64,000 nt of DNA from an uncultured Pirellulaceae bacterium (GTDB taxonomy: Bacteria > Planctomycetota > Planctomycetia > Pirellulales > Pirellulaceae). Of this stretch, positions 35,689 through 45,874 are shown piece by piece. The stretch spans positions 43,972 through 107,971 of the forward strand of contig CALKCK010000045.1 in assembly GCA_938083195.1 (NCBI GenBank). Direction: 5' to 3'. How positions within the stretch are numbered: position 1 is the stretch's first letter; each line of letters opens with the position of its first letter. The notes under the pieces are model-generated. The model had not been told where the DNA came from and did no database searches. It saw only the letters and a list, made by a program, of their open reading frames with translations. The position numbers were made by a program, and so were the translations under genes.

Positions 35689-37341
35689 GTGAAGTCTTTA
35701 TGTAAACCCTTCGTTTTAAGCCTGCTAATAAGTGCAATGACGTTGCTGCCAATGAGCAATGCGTTTTGCCAGAGCACTCCGGAGCCCGCTGTTGTGGTCT
35801 CCATCAAACAAATTGACGAGCAAATATCAGATGTAAAATACTTGATGGACGCCGCCGGTTTCGGGCAAATGATGTTCTTCGTTGACGCGATGATTAAGCC
35901 GTACACCAGCGGCATCGACGGAAAAAAAGACGCCGGACTTATGATTTACTTCTCCGACGACTCTCCCATGCCTGAAATGGTTGGCTTTTTGCCGGTCACC
36001 AACATGGACGCCATTCTCGATACGGTTTCCCAGATGGCGGAAATCGATGAAGGCGACGAAATGACAACCATCATCATGGATTCTGGTGAGGAAATGTCAG
36101 TCAAAATGGACGGCGATTACGCCTTCTTCTCTAACAACGCTAAAATGCTTGAAGCGACCCCGAGTGTTCCTAAAGACATCGTCAAAGAACTCACCGGAAA
36201 GTATAATTTTGCGGCACGAGTTTTTGCCGAAAACATTCCAGCGTCGATGAAGGATCAGGCGATGGACCTAATTCGCTCAAGCGCTGAAATGACTCAGTCT
36301 CAGCTTGGCGATGAGACCAGTCTCGACCTTCAAATGGAGCAACTCGAGATGCTTCTAACGCAGTCTGAAAGCATCACGATCGGACTCGGCATCAATGAGG
36401 ACAATAATAACGTACTGATGGAATTTGGCTTCAAAGGAATGCCTAACTCCGATCTCGCTGCGAAGCTTGCGGATTCAGCCCCGAAAGAGCCTTCGAAATT
36501 TTCTGGTTTCGTCATGGACGGAGCGGCAATGACTCTCAACCAGTCAGGTTCGATCTCCGGTGAAGACGCTGCAAGCTATTCTACAGTCCTAGTTGACCTT
36601 GTCCCATCAATGATGGAAGAACTGGGCTACGAAGCAGACTTGTCAGACGAACAACTCGATGCCATTGAAAAAGCAATGAACACATTTGTCGATGTTGCTG
36701 AAGAGACACTTCAAAACGGTGTCATCGATATGGGCGCCGTGATCATGATGGGAAAAGAAGACGTTAACTTCGGAATGGGACTGCAATTAACCAATCCCAA
36801 AAAACTGGAGTCGGCTGTAAAAGAACTGACCAACATGGCAGAGGAAATGGCTCCGGGACTACTCGAAGTCAATTTGAATTCGGGCAGCTACAAAGACGTC
36901 ACTTTCCACACGATCAACATCGATGTCTCATCCGGCCCTGACGAAATGCAAGAAGTTCTTGGTTCATCACTTGCGATCGTCGTTGGTATTGGAATGGACA
37001 CCGCTTACATGGGAGCTGGCACCAACCCCGAAAGCATCCTCAAAAAAGCGATGGATGCGAGTGCCAAAAGTAACGGCAAAGGCAAGTCAAAATCTCCAGC
37101 AATGGCGATGAGTTTCAACTTAGTTCCCATTCTTGAAATGGCTGCCCGAGTTGACGACAACCCCATGATGGGCGAGATGATTGACACCCTGAAGGAGTCG
37201 GGAAAAGATGCGATCAACATGACTTATGTCATCGACGATGGTGTTAACTTCCGAATTGAAATCCAGGATGGCATTTTCGCACTTCTGGGAGCTGCAGGGA
37301 CTCAAATGCAAGGCCTGCAAGGCGGCAATGAAGATTTTTAA
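35689..37341 (+). CDS. Secreted acidic methionine-rich protein, unknown function
   Basis: 550-residue exported protein starting at GTG (35689-35691). A signal peptide is clear: MKSLCKPFVLSLLISAMTLLPMSNAFCQS, probable cleavage after Ala-Phe-Cys-Gln or nearby. The mature chain is strongly acidic and has many Met residues, for example EMTTIIMDSGEEMSVKMDGDY and MAEEMAPGLLE, without any motif of a known enzyme. Internal similarity between the halves, with repeated MDAxxDT and GxxxD elements, suggests a duplicated domain. It looks like one of the lineage-specific secreted families of planctomycetes, but I do not recognise it. A strong terminator follows at 37395-37429. Confidence 0.75.
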   Translation: MKSLCKPFVLSLLISAMTLLPMSNAFCQSTPEPAVVVSIKQIDEQISDVKYLMDAAGFGQMMFFVDAMIKPYTSGIDGKKDAGLMIYFSDDSPMPEMVGFLPVTNMDAILDTVSQMAEIDEGDEMTTIIMDSGEEMSVKMDGDYAFFSNNAKMLEATPSVPKDIVKELTGKYNFAARVFAENIPASMKDQAMDLIRSSAEMTQSQLGDETSLDLQMEQLEMLLTQSESITIGLGINEDNNNVLMEFGFKGMPNSDLAAKLADSAPKEPSKFSGFVMDGAAMTLNQSGSISGEDAASYSTVLVDLVPSMMEELGYEADLSDEQLDAIEKAMNTFVDVAEETLQNGVIDMGAVIMMGKEDVNFGMGLQLTNPKKLESAVKELTNMAEEMAPGLLEVNLNSGSYKDVTFHTINIDVSSGPDEMQEVLGSSLAIVVGIGMDTAYMGAGTNPESILKKAMDASAKSNGKGKSKSPAMAMSFNLVPILEMAARVDDNPMMGEMIDTLKESGKDAINMTYVIDDGVNFRIEIQDGIFALLGAAGTQMQGLQGGNEDF

Positions 37342-37394
37342 TTAGTTCGAACTTAGTCACGTCAGTGGCTAGAACCGTTCGTAGCGCAAAAACC

Positions 37395-37429
37395 AAAGGG
37401 CAGTCTCATCCGAGGCTGCCCTTTTTTTT
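37395..37429 (+). terminator. Rho-independent terminator of the acidic secreted-protein gene
   Basis: Stem AAAGGGCAGTCTC paired with GAGGCTGCCCTTT (one G-T pair) around an ATCC loop, followed by a run of T (37422-37429). It lies 53 bp after the stop codon. Confidence 0.9.
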
Positions 37430-37430
37430 A

Positions 37431-37464
37431 ATAAAAAAAGGCCGAATCCAATTGGATTCGACCT
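37431..37464 (-). terminator. Rho-independent terminator of the carboxypeptidase-regulatory-like gene
   Basis: Read on the minus strand: AAGGTCGAATCC, loop AATT, GGATTCGGCCTT, then TTTTTTTAT. It directly abuts the opposite-strand terminator at 37395-37429 and lies 50 bp after the stop of the gene ending at 37515. Confidence 0.85.
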
Positions 37465-37514
37465 TCGAAAACAAATACTAGTCTGGCGATGCAAACCGCC
37501 AATTTGTGATCTGA

Positions 37515-38915
37515 TTAATTTTGCGGTGCTGGAGTGGGCGTTGGTTGATTTAGGTCAAACCCCTCAAGACTCTCGTTGGGGAAAAATGCTTTTTCAAATC
37601 TTGCATCGTTCTTCTTTACATTTTTCCGTTGCTGTGCAGCCCAGGCAGCAAGAATTGATCCATCGCCGTATTTCTGAGCCTCTGTTTCACAGCCCCATTG
37701 AGACCATTGCTCAAACGTAATGCTTCTGGATTTGCAACTCTCAGCAAAACTGGCATCGCACTGACTGCAACCGCCAGGCTGTCCGCCGCAACCTGGACAA
37801 AGTGCTGGATCTTGCTTCGCGACTTCTGGACGCGGAGCCAAAAGAGCCCGACGATAAGCAAATCCACCAGCAAAGTTATTAAGCCAGCCTGTCGTCTCCG
37901 CCGAGGTCATCGTAAAGTCAATAACCTTGGGGCTAATATTGTTCGTAGGTGACTGCTCACTCGAGACGTCAATGCCAATCAAGCCAACACCATCGGCACC
38001 AACGGCAGCTAATCCGTAGGAACCATCGGGGACATCGTTGAAGGCAAAGGTGCCGTAGTTGTCAGTGGTCGTTGAAGCGACCACGATGTCGCCTTGAAAG
38101 AGCATGACCTTCGTCGACCGAACATCGACCGGTCGGCCATTAAGTGAATTCATTTGGTGAACACGGCCCACCAGGCGTCCATCGGCAAGACGCGACACCG
38201 AGCGGCTTGATAGCGAGGTAGAAGCAACTGACGTCGGAAGATTTTTGGCCAGCCCCTTAAATCCGAGAAGGGCAGCAGGAGCACCTGCTTCCTGTCCCGA
38301 AGAATAGGCTCCGAAGACACGAAATTTTACCTGAGGTGAATAGTACTTGATCCAATCAGTATTAATTGTCGTGCGATTTTGAAATGCGGTGGCACTAATT
38401 CGATTGCCAATTTCACCTTTGTTGTTGGGGTTGTTTTGCAAAATATTTAAACCGAATGCAAAGAAACCATTCTCGCCCCAACCAATAATCGAATAGGCAC
38501 CCTGGCTGACATTATTAAATTCAAATCGCCCTCCAGCGTTGAGTGCCGTTTGCTTTACCAATCGCCCTCGATTCAGCAAGAAGATTTGCATCCTCGAAAC
38601 GTCTGCTCCCGCCGCCGCGGTTACTGAACCATCAAATCGACCATTGGAATCAACCATAATCCAATTCCCACGGAGGGTCTCGCTAACTCGGTCACCACTG
38701 GCAACGTGGGTGACCTCTTGCCAACCAGCAAATCGCGGGTTGACCATGTTCCGCGTTTCTTCCGTAAAATCTTCGTTCGCCGATTCCTCGAGGCCAAGGC
38801 CGGAACCTCCTAAGCCACTCGGAGCATTCAAGTCTTGTGCTGCGACCTGACTCGAAACTAATGGCAAACAGATTAAGGTGGTCAGAATTGAGCGGAAAAC
38901 AATTTTTAGATTCAT
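37515..38915 (-). CDS. Secreted carboxypeptidase-regulatory-like domain protein
   Basis: 466-residue exported protein with a signal peptide (MNLKIVFRSILTTLICLPLVSSQVAAQ). Two segments have the pattern of carboxypeptidase-regulatory-like (transthyretin-like, prealbumin fold) domains: the first around 85-145 (GSVTAAAGADVSRMQIFLLN... GGRFEFNNVSQGAYSIIG) and the second around 230-300 (LVGRVHQMN... DNYGTFAFNDVPDGSYGLAAVG). A cysteine-rich knuckle follows (CPGCGGQPGGCSQC, about 375-388). The end is Pro- and Gln-rich. Such proteins are common in planctomycetes and may be extracellular matrix or cell-wall components; function is not shown. A minus-strand terminator follows at 37431-37464. Confidence 0.82.
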   Translation of the reverse strand: MNLKIVFRSILTTLICLPLVSSQVAAQDLNAPSGLGGSGLGLEESANEDFTEETRNMVNPRFAGWQEVTHVASGDRVSETLRGNWIMVDSNGRFDGSVTAAAGADVSRMQIFLLNRGRLVKQTALNAGGRFEFNNVSQGAYSIIGWGENGFFAFGLNILQNNPNNKGEIGNRISATAFQNRTTINTDWIKYYSPQVKFRVFGAYSSGQEAGAPAALLGFKGLAKNLPTSVASTSLSSRSVSRLADGRLVGRVHQMNSLNGRPVDVRSTKVMLFQGDIVVASTTTDNYGTFAFNDVPDGSYGLAAVGADGVGLIGIDVSSEQSPTNNISPKVIDFTMTSAETTGWLNNFAGGFAYRRALLAPRPEVAKQDPALCPGCGGQPGGCSQCDASFAESCKSRSITFEQWSQWGCETEAQKYGDGSILAAWAAQQRKNVKKNDARFEKAFFPNESLEGFDLNQPTPTPAPQN

Positions 38916-39355
38916 GGTTCGTTCTTTTCTGGCTGACAGCGAATATCACTCTTCATGGAAGCGAACCTGTGCTGAGAGGTTGAACAATCACCAAGTGACT
39001 CAACTCTGCCTGCTACTTAGCCAAACGATTTGCACGATGATATCGAATGGTTTGGACGGTCCGCTTACCAGTCGAATCGACTTTCCTTATCGATCAAGCA
39101 AGCCGGAAATACACGATTAACAGGTTTGCAACGAAACCACTGACGCCTGTATCAAACCGGTGCGCATTTTCGGTTTCAACCGTTGCGCGCGTCTTGGCGA
39201 ATACTCGGTTAAAACGCGTCCGATGGTTTCAGTAAGGAAATCAACTGAGGTAAACCCTAGGTGAAATTCCGATTGTGATGGCGGGGCTCAGGCTGAAAAC
39301 CAAACCATCCCAACAACCCGCAAACTTTAACTCTCATTCCATCGAGAGCCGGTGA
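38916..39355. other. Intergenic spacer between yceH and secreted-protein gene
   Basis: 440 bp with no supported gene. Open frames on the plus strand have no family features. It should hold the promoter of the secreted-protein gene (minus strand) and the 3' region of yceH. Confidence 0.4.
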
Positions 39356-40096
39356 TTACCGCTGCAAATCCGCGACAGTTTTTTTTAACTGATCCACGTC
39401 TAGCCGCAGTTGAGCGATTTCCTGCTGAATCCCTGCCCAGTCGCCCCGGGCTGCTTCCGCCATCGGCTCTTGTCGCCGGGACGTCCGCGGTGGCATTTCC
39501 AAGTCGCCAGAATCAACCGATGAAAATCGAGATTTCAATCCCTCTAGTTCGTCGGCCTCATACAAACCATGAGTCACGATTTGACCACGCCCTGAAGGCG
39601 TTAAAGGGATTACTAAACCCTGCTGAATCAAGGAGGCAATGACTGGCCGAAGCTCTCCTAAATCGGAAATCTTGGTCATTCGAGAAGCCCTTCCTCGCAA
39701 TTCTCCGAGCGTTTGTTCACCGCGAAGTAACAATTCCGCCATCACGGCGAGCTCCGCCGTAGTCACTCCCATCCACTCGTAAAGCTGGTGCTTGAACTTT
39801 GGCACACGCCCTCCGGAATGCACCTCGACGACGGCACCAAGTTGCCGTAGATCATAAAGCGCCTGCTCAACCTGATCCTCCCGAAGGTCGAGTTGGGGAC
39901 TTCGATTACTCTTTTGATTCGACGCGGTTTTTATACCGTTTAACGTCATCGGATAGACGTCGGGAGTCGTTTTTGATTTCTCCACCAAAACTCCAGCAAT
40001 TCGACGCTGAATAAAATCCAATGCACACCAGCGTGCCAAAGCAACCGATTCTTCCTCCGTCTCGTGAGTTTTTGATGCATCGTCGTTAGAATTCAT
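39356..40096 (-). CDS. YceH-family (DUF480) protein
   Basis: 246-residue protein of the YceH family, with two winged-helix domains. The markers are RRIAGVLVEKSKTTPDVYPMTLNGIKTASNQKSNRSP, the best-conserved stretch of the family, and the second domain with LAVMAELLLRGEQTLGELRGRASRM. The C-terminus ends in a coiled-coil-like heptad stretch (EIAQLRLDVDQLKKTVADL). The biochemical role of YceH is not settled. The next gene, lpxK, is divergent. Confidence 0.9.
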   Translation of the reverse strand: MNSNDDASKTHETEEESVALARWCALDFIQRRIAGVLVEKSKTTPDVYPMTLNGIKTASNQKSNRSPQLDLREDQVEQALYDLRQLGAVVEVHSGGRVPKFKHQLYEWMGVTTAELAVMAELLLRGEQTLGELRGRASRMTKISDLGELRPVIASLIQQGLVIPLTPSGRGQIVTHGLYEADELEGLKSRFSSVDSGDLEMPPRTSRRQEPMAEAARGDWAGIQQEIAQLRLDVDQLKKTVADLQR

Positions 40097-40339
40097 GTCG
40101 AACTACTCAGTCGAAAAATTGCTTAATTTACCGCAACTACCAGATAATTCTTTTTCAGCGGCACTACTTAGATCCAGATAGTTGCTGCTCTAAATTATAA
40201 CCAGATGATTCTTTCAAAGAGAACACATCATCCAGGGAAAACAAAAGGTAGGATACAAAGCCCAAAAAATAGCCAGCCGCTTCTGAGTTTCTCGACTGGC
40301 GGCTTGATTTCAACTACCTCTCACTGGCATACTGACGCC

Positions 40340-41425
40340 ATGTTCGATCGCACCCAACTCCTCGAAACCATCAGTGGGCACCGAAAGGGAATCGTCGCTG
40401 TCTTGATACGCACTAGTCTAGGATGCGCCACGCCAATCTATCGAACGGTAATTTATCTGCGGAACAGAAAATTCGACATTGCAATCAAACGGGATAACAA
40501 GAAGATCATCCGGAATGCCGGTATTCCCGTGATCTCTGTGGGTAACCTGACCACTGGGGGAACAGGGAAAACTCCAATGGTCATTTGGATCACCAAGCGA
40601 CTTCGCTCCTATGGAATGCGCGTCGCGCTCGTTAGCCGTGGCTATGGCTCCGAAGCTCGCAACGGAGTCGATGGCCCTAATGACGAGGCGCTGGAAATGG
40701 AACATCGCCTTCCCGATGCACCGCACCTCCAAGATCCCGACCGCTACCGAATGACTCAAATCGCGTTCCATGAACTCGATTCAGAAATCATTGTTCTCGA
40801 TGATGCGTTTCAACACCGCCAACTTGCCCGTGATCTCGACATTGTTTTGATTGACGCGACCGCTCCGTTTGGGTTTAACCGCTTGTTGCCTCGCGGCCTT
40901 TTGCGGGAGCCGTTCAATAGCTTATCGCGGTCTGACCTCATTGTCCTAACGCGAGTCCACTTAATTTCTATCGCCAACCGCAACGCGATCGTTCAAAAGA
41001 TCAAACGTTACGCGCCAAACATTCCAATTGCTGAAACACGAATCCGAGCCAGTCATCTTCTGCAATTCGATGGACAAACAGAAGGAATTGCTAAATTAAA
41101 AGGCCAGCCAGTTTTCGTTTTTTGCGGAATCGGTAACCCAGAAAACTTCAAGCTCTCCTTGGAAAAGCTAAACTGTGATAGCGTTGGCTTTGAGCGATAT
41201 CCTGACCACTATCACTATCAACGAAGCGACTTGGAACACATCAAAGATTCTGCACAAGCCAACGGGGCAGCCATGATTGTCTGCACCCATAAAGATCTGG
41301 TAAAGATCGGGACCAACCGATTGGGCGGGATCCCAGTCTATGCGATGGTCGTTGATGTGGAGTTTTTGAGCGGTGAAAAAGAAGTAGAGGAACACTTAAA
41401 GAAATTTGCCCAACCACAAGACTAA
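40340..41425 (+). CDS. lpxK: Tetraacyldisaccharide 4'-kinase LpxK
   Basis: Lipid A kinase of the inner membrane: phosphorylates the 4' position of the tetraacyldisaccharide to make lipid IVA. The Walker A motif GNLTTGGTGKTP is at residues 68-79 from the chosen start, with the short N-terminal membrane-associated region before it, as in E. coli LpxK. DDAFQHRQLARDLDIVLID is the family's second motif. The ATG at 40340 gives 361 residues and the usual start; an in-frame ATG at 40205 would add 45 residues of low similarity. Its presence shows an outer membrane with lipid A. It converges with the large gene ending at 41439, only 13 bp away. Confidence 0.95.
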   Translation: MFDRTQLLETISGHRKGIVAVLIRTSLGCATPIYRTVIYLRNRKFDIAIKRDNKKIIRNAGIPVISVGNLTTGGTGKTPMVIWITKRLRSYGMRVALVSRGYGSEARNGVDGPNDEALEMEHRLPDAPHLQDPDRYRMTQIAFHELDSEIIVLDDAFQHRQLARDLDIVLIDATAPFGFNRLLPRGLLREPFNSLSRSDLIVLTRVHLISIANRNAIVQKIKRYAPNIPIAETRIRASHLLQFDGQTEGIAKLKGQPVFVFCGIGNPENFKLSLEKLNCDSVGFERYPDHYHYQRSDLEHIKDSAQANGAAMIVCTHKDLVKIGTNRLGGIPVYAMVVDVEFLSGEKEVEEHLKKFAQPQD

Positions 41426-41438
41426 CCAAATCGAATCC

Positions 41439-44400
41439 CTATTTGGCAGGCGATTTTCGTTGAGGAACCAAGTTTCTGATTCGGCGAAACATCGGAACTT
41501 TGGGTTCCTCAATTTCTTGAATTTCGTTGGCCTCTTCCTGCCTGCTTCCCGTTCCTATCTGGCTGGCCCTGACGGGTTCCACGCCTTCGCCCGCCACTTG
41601 ACCCGCAGGTTCGGCAGGGGCCTCTTTCAACACAATAAATCGATCGAGAAACATAGGCCAATAGCTTGTCAGCAACTGTCGACATCGCTCGTAACCAATT
41701 GGATCGGAAAGCAGCGGCGTTGTACTCGCCAACATTTGAGTCATAGCTTTGACATCGTTCTCATCAAACCACCGATCAAACACTTCCACATTATCGATAC
41801 ACACTTGTCCGGCTCCCATCAAATCAAATCCAATGCTGACATCCGTCATCCCCTCAGAAGGAAGATCGTCAAAATGGACAGCGAACCGCTTCCATCGCGA
41901 TTCGATCTGATTTGCTTCGGGATCAGACGAAAGACTTCCAACCGAACCGAACCGGTAGTAACTTACGCCCTCAGATTGCCCTTCAAGTGCTAGGCGTAAT
42001 GGCGGTTGTTGATCGGGCTTATCGGTTTTAAGCCAAACCGAAATAGACACTCGCCCGGTTTCAGTAACTTCGAATTTGTTACTCCGAACCCACACATCTA
42101 CACCGTCATCACCGGTAAGACGTAGCGAAGCAACTCCTTGGACCGGACTTGGATCAGGACCTTCCGGGTGGTTGATTAGTTCCACATACCCCCTCGGCTG
42201 TGGAATGGTGCTCCAGCCGATAAAATTTGATTGCCCATCGAACTCAAAGCCATTATTTTCGAGGACGCCGAGCGGCTGAGGACTACCCGATTTTGTCAAT
42301 TTTGATTTGAGAGTAAATACATGTCGCTGCAGTGCGTTGTCCGCTGCTTCTGGAAGGGCAAAATCGAAATCAGTGACTGCTGCTCCCGATTCCATTTTTC
42401 CACCCAGTAAACCATAAGCTGGAATCTCAAAAGTCACTTGGCTATTGAAATTTTCTTTTCTGGCTTCCGCACCGTCGATCGATTTACCTGAGGTGCCCCG
42501 AGGTTCCCGAATTACCTCAAAACGAGAATCGGAAAACGAATCAATCGTCTCGACCGGTGAAGTCTTACCACTCAATGAAAGGCGGACACGATTAGGCCAA
42601 GGTGATGCATTGGCAACATAGAAATACGTTTCATTTTCGAATTCCAATTGCCTTACAGCTAGATGCCCTAACTCCGGTTTGGGAAAACGCTCCGACGAAA
42701 CATCTTGAAACGGCGCATCGGGAAGTCGTGCGAACACCTCCATCAACTCTTGCAATTCCGACTCTTGCCCAAACGACAGCGTCACGCCGCCATCGATAAG
42801 CAGTCGGGAATCACGGTTCTTAATGCTTTGAAGAAATCGTTGCCGGCTAAGCCCATTCCCTTGACTCATTGGCTGCAACCGCATCAATGGCGACTGTTGC
42901 TTCCCAAAAGGAACCTGCTCCTCGAGTTGTGCGAAATGAGCCCACGTCGAACGATTCGAAAAGATATCACCTGGGTAATTTAGATTTGAAAAAAATTGCT
43001 TCGCCTGATCAGAATTTTCAACATTAGAATCGACCCGTTCAGATGCCAAAGATTGCCCAGGGGCAATGCGATGAGGCTTGAGCAAAATTAGCTTACCCTG
43101 ATTTTCTTGCGATTCAGAAATCGTGCTGAGCTGATCGTCAAAACCCATGTGTAGCATGATTTTTTTGAAATCCGGATTGGCGTGCAAACTAGGAGAAAAC
43201 GCCGAAGCAGTTTCATCATTTCGATAAAGGTCTACCGGAGCCAAGTATAACTTAGAGGTTGGCTTCGCCCGCTTGACTTCATCGGCCAAGTCCTGATACC
43301 AGTGTCGCATCTGTGCTGCCCGCCATTGAATCCATTGGTCTGCATGCGTACCCAGTAAAATTCCTTGAATTTCCAGCCACTCCTTGGGGACACCGCTCAG
43401 ATCAGGTTGCGACTGAATGAACCTCTGTATGGTTAGTGAATCGTATCCCCAATGTCGACCGGGCAATAAGGCATACGTGTCAGGGCGACAAACAATACTG
43501 ACTCCTTCAAATGCCTGGAAAGACCGATAGCGATTCGAAAGCTCGGTGACAATCCGCCGAACGGATCGCTGAACTAAAGGATTCAGCGGATTATAAATTG
43601 GAAGGCGGTTATTAGATTTTGAAAACTCTCGCCTTTGGCCATTCAAATCGTACATGTCAAAATCAGAATCGGTACCATCTCGGCGACGATCTGCCTCCAC
43701 TTCCGGCAACGGCCCCGACAATGCCAGCGTAGGCACTAGGACTAATCCCTCGCGTTCAAACATCCGAAACAACATTTCCAGAACGTCTTTTCGAATGGGG
43801 TCCTGCCCGTTGGTAAAAAAGATACCGGTGTCGTGTTTAGGGGAAGGCAGCAGGAGCTTGCTTGGATAAATCGAACTTCCATCAGAAGCAACGGTGACAA
43901 ACGCACCACCATAGCCATTGGCTTTTAAATACTCGATGAACCTCGTAGCGCCCTCATAAAAAACTTGCCAATCATCAAGAGGCTCACTCACTAACGGATC
44001 AATCTTCTCCGACACTCCAAAATTTTCGGAAAATAGCGGCATCTCATAAAAGGCCATTACCTTGCGATGGCCCGCGTTCACCGGCATTGACGAGACTTTA
44101 GACGGCAAGTGATCAGGGCCGGCTTTGATTTCTACCGAACCGACAATTGCCTTATCGGTTTGATGACGATTCGCAATCAAAAGATACGGTGAGCTCGTTT
44201 CCGGCCATACCGTCAAACGTAAGCGTCGAGTTTGAATTCCGTTTTTCGAACGAGGCATTAACGATTTTTCAATCTGCACTCCAGAATCGAACCCGTAATT
44301 TGGAACTTGCCCATTGGCATCAGGCTGTAAAAAACTTACACCAATGGCCGTTTCCTCGGCCGCCAAGTACTCGATCTCGATGAGATGGGGTTGCCCCAAC

Positions 44401-45590
44401 TCACCTACCGTTATTGGAATCGCCTGCCAACCTCCAGGAGCGAGCTCCCCCATGTCACGATCATTTACCCGCACCGGTGTGTAACGGTTGTTACCAAAGA
44501 TCTTCGGATGCTTTAAGTTTGCAAGCTGCGCAAGTTGGCTCCAAGGCGAACTTGCTTCTGCTTCTCCAGAAAGATCTGTCGAGTAAATTGACTCCCAGTC
44601 TTTCCCATTCGACTTCGCAGATTCATTAGACAAAACCAAAATCTGCATCGACCGGCTAATTGATGGTTTCCTCGAACTAAAGGACGCCTGATAACGCTGC
44701 TGTTCCAATTCCAGCTCTATATTGTAAACACCCTCTTTTAATGGCATCCTAAATTTTACGGATTGAGAGGGAGCCGACCCAACTGAGTCCGTTTGATATG
44801 AAATCGATTTTGAAATTAATGATCGACCACCGACAATCCCAGCCGGATTGGCAGACACCATTTTAATTCTGCAGGCTACCGCCCGCGCTAAGAACGGCGT
44901 TCGATTAGGAGAAATCGAAAATTCGAATTCTTCTCCGGAAGTAAAAACTAAATGCGGACGAGAAAAAGTAACGCCAAGCTCGTCTCCCGGGACTCTCGAA
45001 ATTGAGCAACGGTTACCAATCGAATCAATCTCTCCAGCAACCACCCCACTCAAAAGCTGCTTTAGCGAGAGCGTCTGTTCATACCGGGAAGCCGGTTGTT
45101 CCACCGAACTCAAGTCCAAAACGACCCGCGTATCGTTCGTTGCCGTTAATGAAAAATCGAAACCGCCATAAGTTGTTTTAGACCATTGCTGGACGTTCAA
45201 GACGTTTCCAGATTTTTCAATGGTTGCGTTTGCCTCCGCCTCTAAACCTAATGGAGATGGGTCGGAAAGTTCTCCATTCACGACCGTAACCGTCCCAGCC
45301 CACGTTTGCGGCAAACCTCCACCCCAGGAGATGCGAAAACGCAAGTCTTGGCTCTCAACCGCATCGAACTCAACTCCCGAATCAAACCGAAAAACACTAG
45401 CGGCAGGGAGAAGCTTGGTGGGGGATTTTAAAGCCAAGGTTGATGGTTGAACCGAATCACGATTTTGAACCATCCCCCAAGAAACGCATGGCGTCAGTGC
45501 CCAAAAAAGCGCAGCAGAAAAGAAGATCACGAGCACGCATTTTGCCGCAATTATCGAAAAAACGAATTTCGGACTTCCTTGTCCGGTCAT
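41439..45590 (-). CDS. Large exported family-10 hydrolase-like protein
   Basis: 1383 residues. The N-terminus has a hydrophobic export segment (about 11-38, FSIIAAKCVLVIFFSAALFWAL). The middle part (about 540-900) has the TIM-barrel pattern of the glycosyl hydrolase-like family 10 (DUF187-type) proteins: EYLKANGYGGAFVTVASDGSSIYPS, then EREGLVLVPTLALSG, IYNPLNPLVQRSVRRIVTELSNRY, and YQDLADEVKRAKPTSKLYLAPVD. The C-terminal part (1080-1290) looks like a carbohydrate-binding, jelly-roll domain (QPLGVLENNGFEFDGQSNFIGWS, LRLTGDDGVDVWVRS). Similar giant proteins are typical of planctomycetes. Catalytic residues cannot be assigned by eye. It has no close neighbours on its strand apart from the sulfatase-like gene upstream. 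Confidence 0.8.
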   Translation of the reverse strand: MTGQGSPKFVFSIIAAKCVLVIFFSAALFWALTPCVSWGMVQNRDSVQPSTLALKSPTKLLPAASVFRFDSGVEFDAVESQDLRFRISWGGGLPQTWAGTVTVVNGELSDPSPLGLEAEANATIEKSGNVLNVQQWSKTTYGGFDFSLTATNDTRVVLDLSSVEQPASRYEQTLSLKQLLSGVVAGEIDSIGNRCSISRVPGDELGVTFSRPHLVFTSGEEFEFSISPNRTPFLARAVACRIKMVSANPAGIVGGRSLISKSISYQTDSVGSAPSQSVKFRMPLKEGVYNIELELEQQRYQASFSSRKPSISRSMQILVLSNESAKSNGKDWESIYSTDLSGEAEASSPWSQLAQLANLKHPKIFGNNRYTPVRVNDRDMGELAPGGWQAIPITVGELGQPHLIEIEYLAAEETAIGVSFLQPDANGQVPNYGFDSGVQIEKSLMPRSKNGIQTRRLRLTVWPETSSPYLLIANRHQTDKAIVGSVEIKAGPDHLPSKVSSMPVNAGHRKVMAFYEMPLFSENFGVSEKIDPLVSEPLDDWQVFYEGATRFIEYLKANGYGGAFVTVASDGSSIYPSKLLLPSPKHDTGIFFTNGQDPIRKDVLEMLFRMFEREGLVLVPTLALSGPLPEVEADRRRDGTDSDFDMYDLNGQRREFSKSNNRLPIYNPLNPLVQRSVRRIVTELSNRYRSFQAFEGVSIVCRPDTYALLPGRHWGYDSLTIQRFIQSQPDLSGVPKEWLEIQGILLGTHADQWIQWRAAQMRHWYQDLADEVKRAKPTSKLYLAPVDLYRNDETASAFSPSLHANPDFKKIMLHMGFDDQLSTISESQENQGKLILLKPHRIAPGQSLASERVDSNVENSDQAKQFFSNLNYPGDIFSNRSTWAHFAQLEEQVPFGKQQSPLMRLQPMSQGNGLSRQRFLQSIKNRDSRLLIDGGVTLSFGQESELQELMEVFARLPDAPFQDVSSERFPKPELGHLAVRQLEFENETYFYVANASPWPNRVRLSLSGKTSPVETIDSFSDSRFEVIREPRGTSGKSIDGAEARKENFNSQVTFEIPAYGLLGGKMESGAAVTDFDFALPEAADNALQRHVFTLKSKLTKSGSPQPLGVLENNGFEFDGQSNFIGWSTIPQPRGYVELINHPEGPDPSPVQGVASLRLTGDDGVDVWVRSNKFEVTETGRVSISVWLKTDKPDQQPPLRLALEGQSEGVSYYRFGSVGSLSSDPEANQIESRWKRFAVHFDDLPSEGMTDVSIGFDLMGAGQVCIDNVEVFDRWFDENDVKAMTQMLASTTPLLSDPIGYERCRQLLTSYWPMFLDRFIVLKEAPAEPAGQVAGEGVEPVRASQIGTGSRQEEANEIQEIEEPKVPMFRRIRNLVPQRKSPAK

Positions 45591-45818
45591 TCGATTGACC
45601 TAAGTTAAAAAACAACTGGGTACGTTTCGAAAAGCCGTCGACTTTTCAATCTTTTACATCTCCGCGAACTTTACCAATCCAATTGATGGTCATCTAGCCC
45701 AACCAAACTCCACTATGCTAGCACGCTCTGAAATTATTCTTTGGCTGGAACGGACTTTCTCTTTTAACATAACCGCCGATTGCCACCCCTTCGAACTGAT
45801 GTGACCTGTGGTTTCACC

Positions 45819-45860
45819 ACTCAGGATTAAGCAAGCGACTCAGGATTAAGCAAGCGACTC
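45819..45860. repeat. 19-nt tandem duplication
   Basis: Two exact adjacent copies of ACTCAGGATTAAGCAAGCG plus the first five bases of a third, in the spacer between the two large minus-strand genes. Confidence 0.95.
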
Positions 45861-45874
45861 AGTAAACAGAGGTG

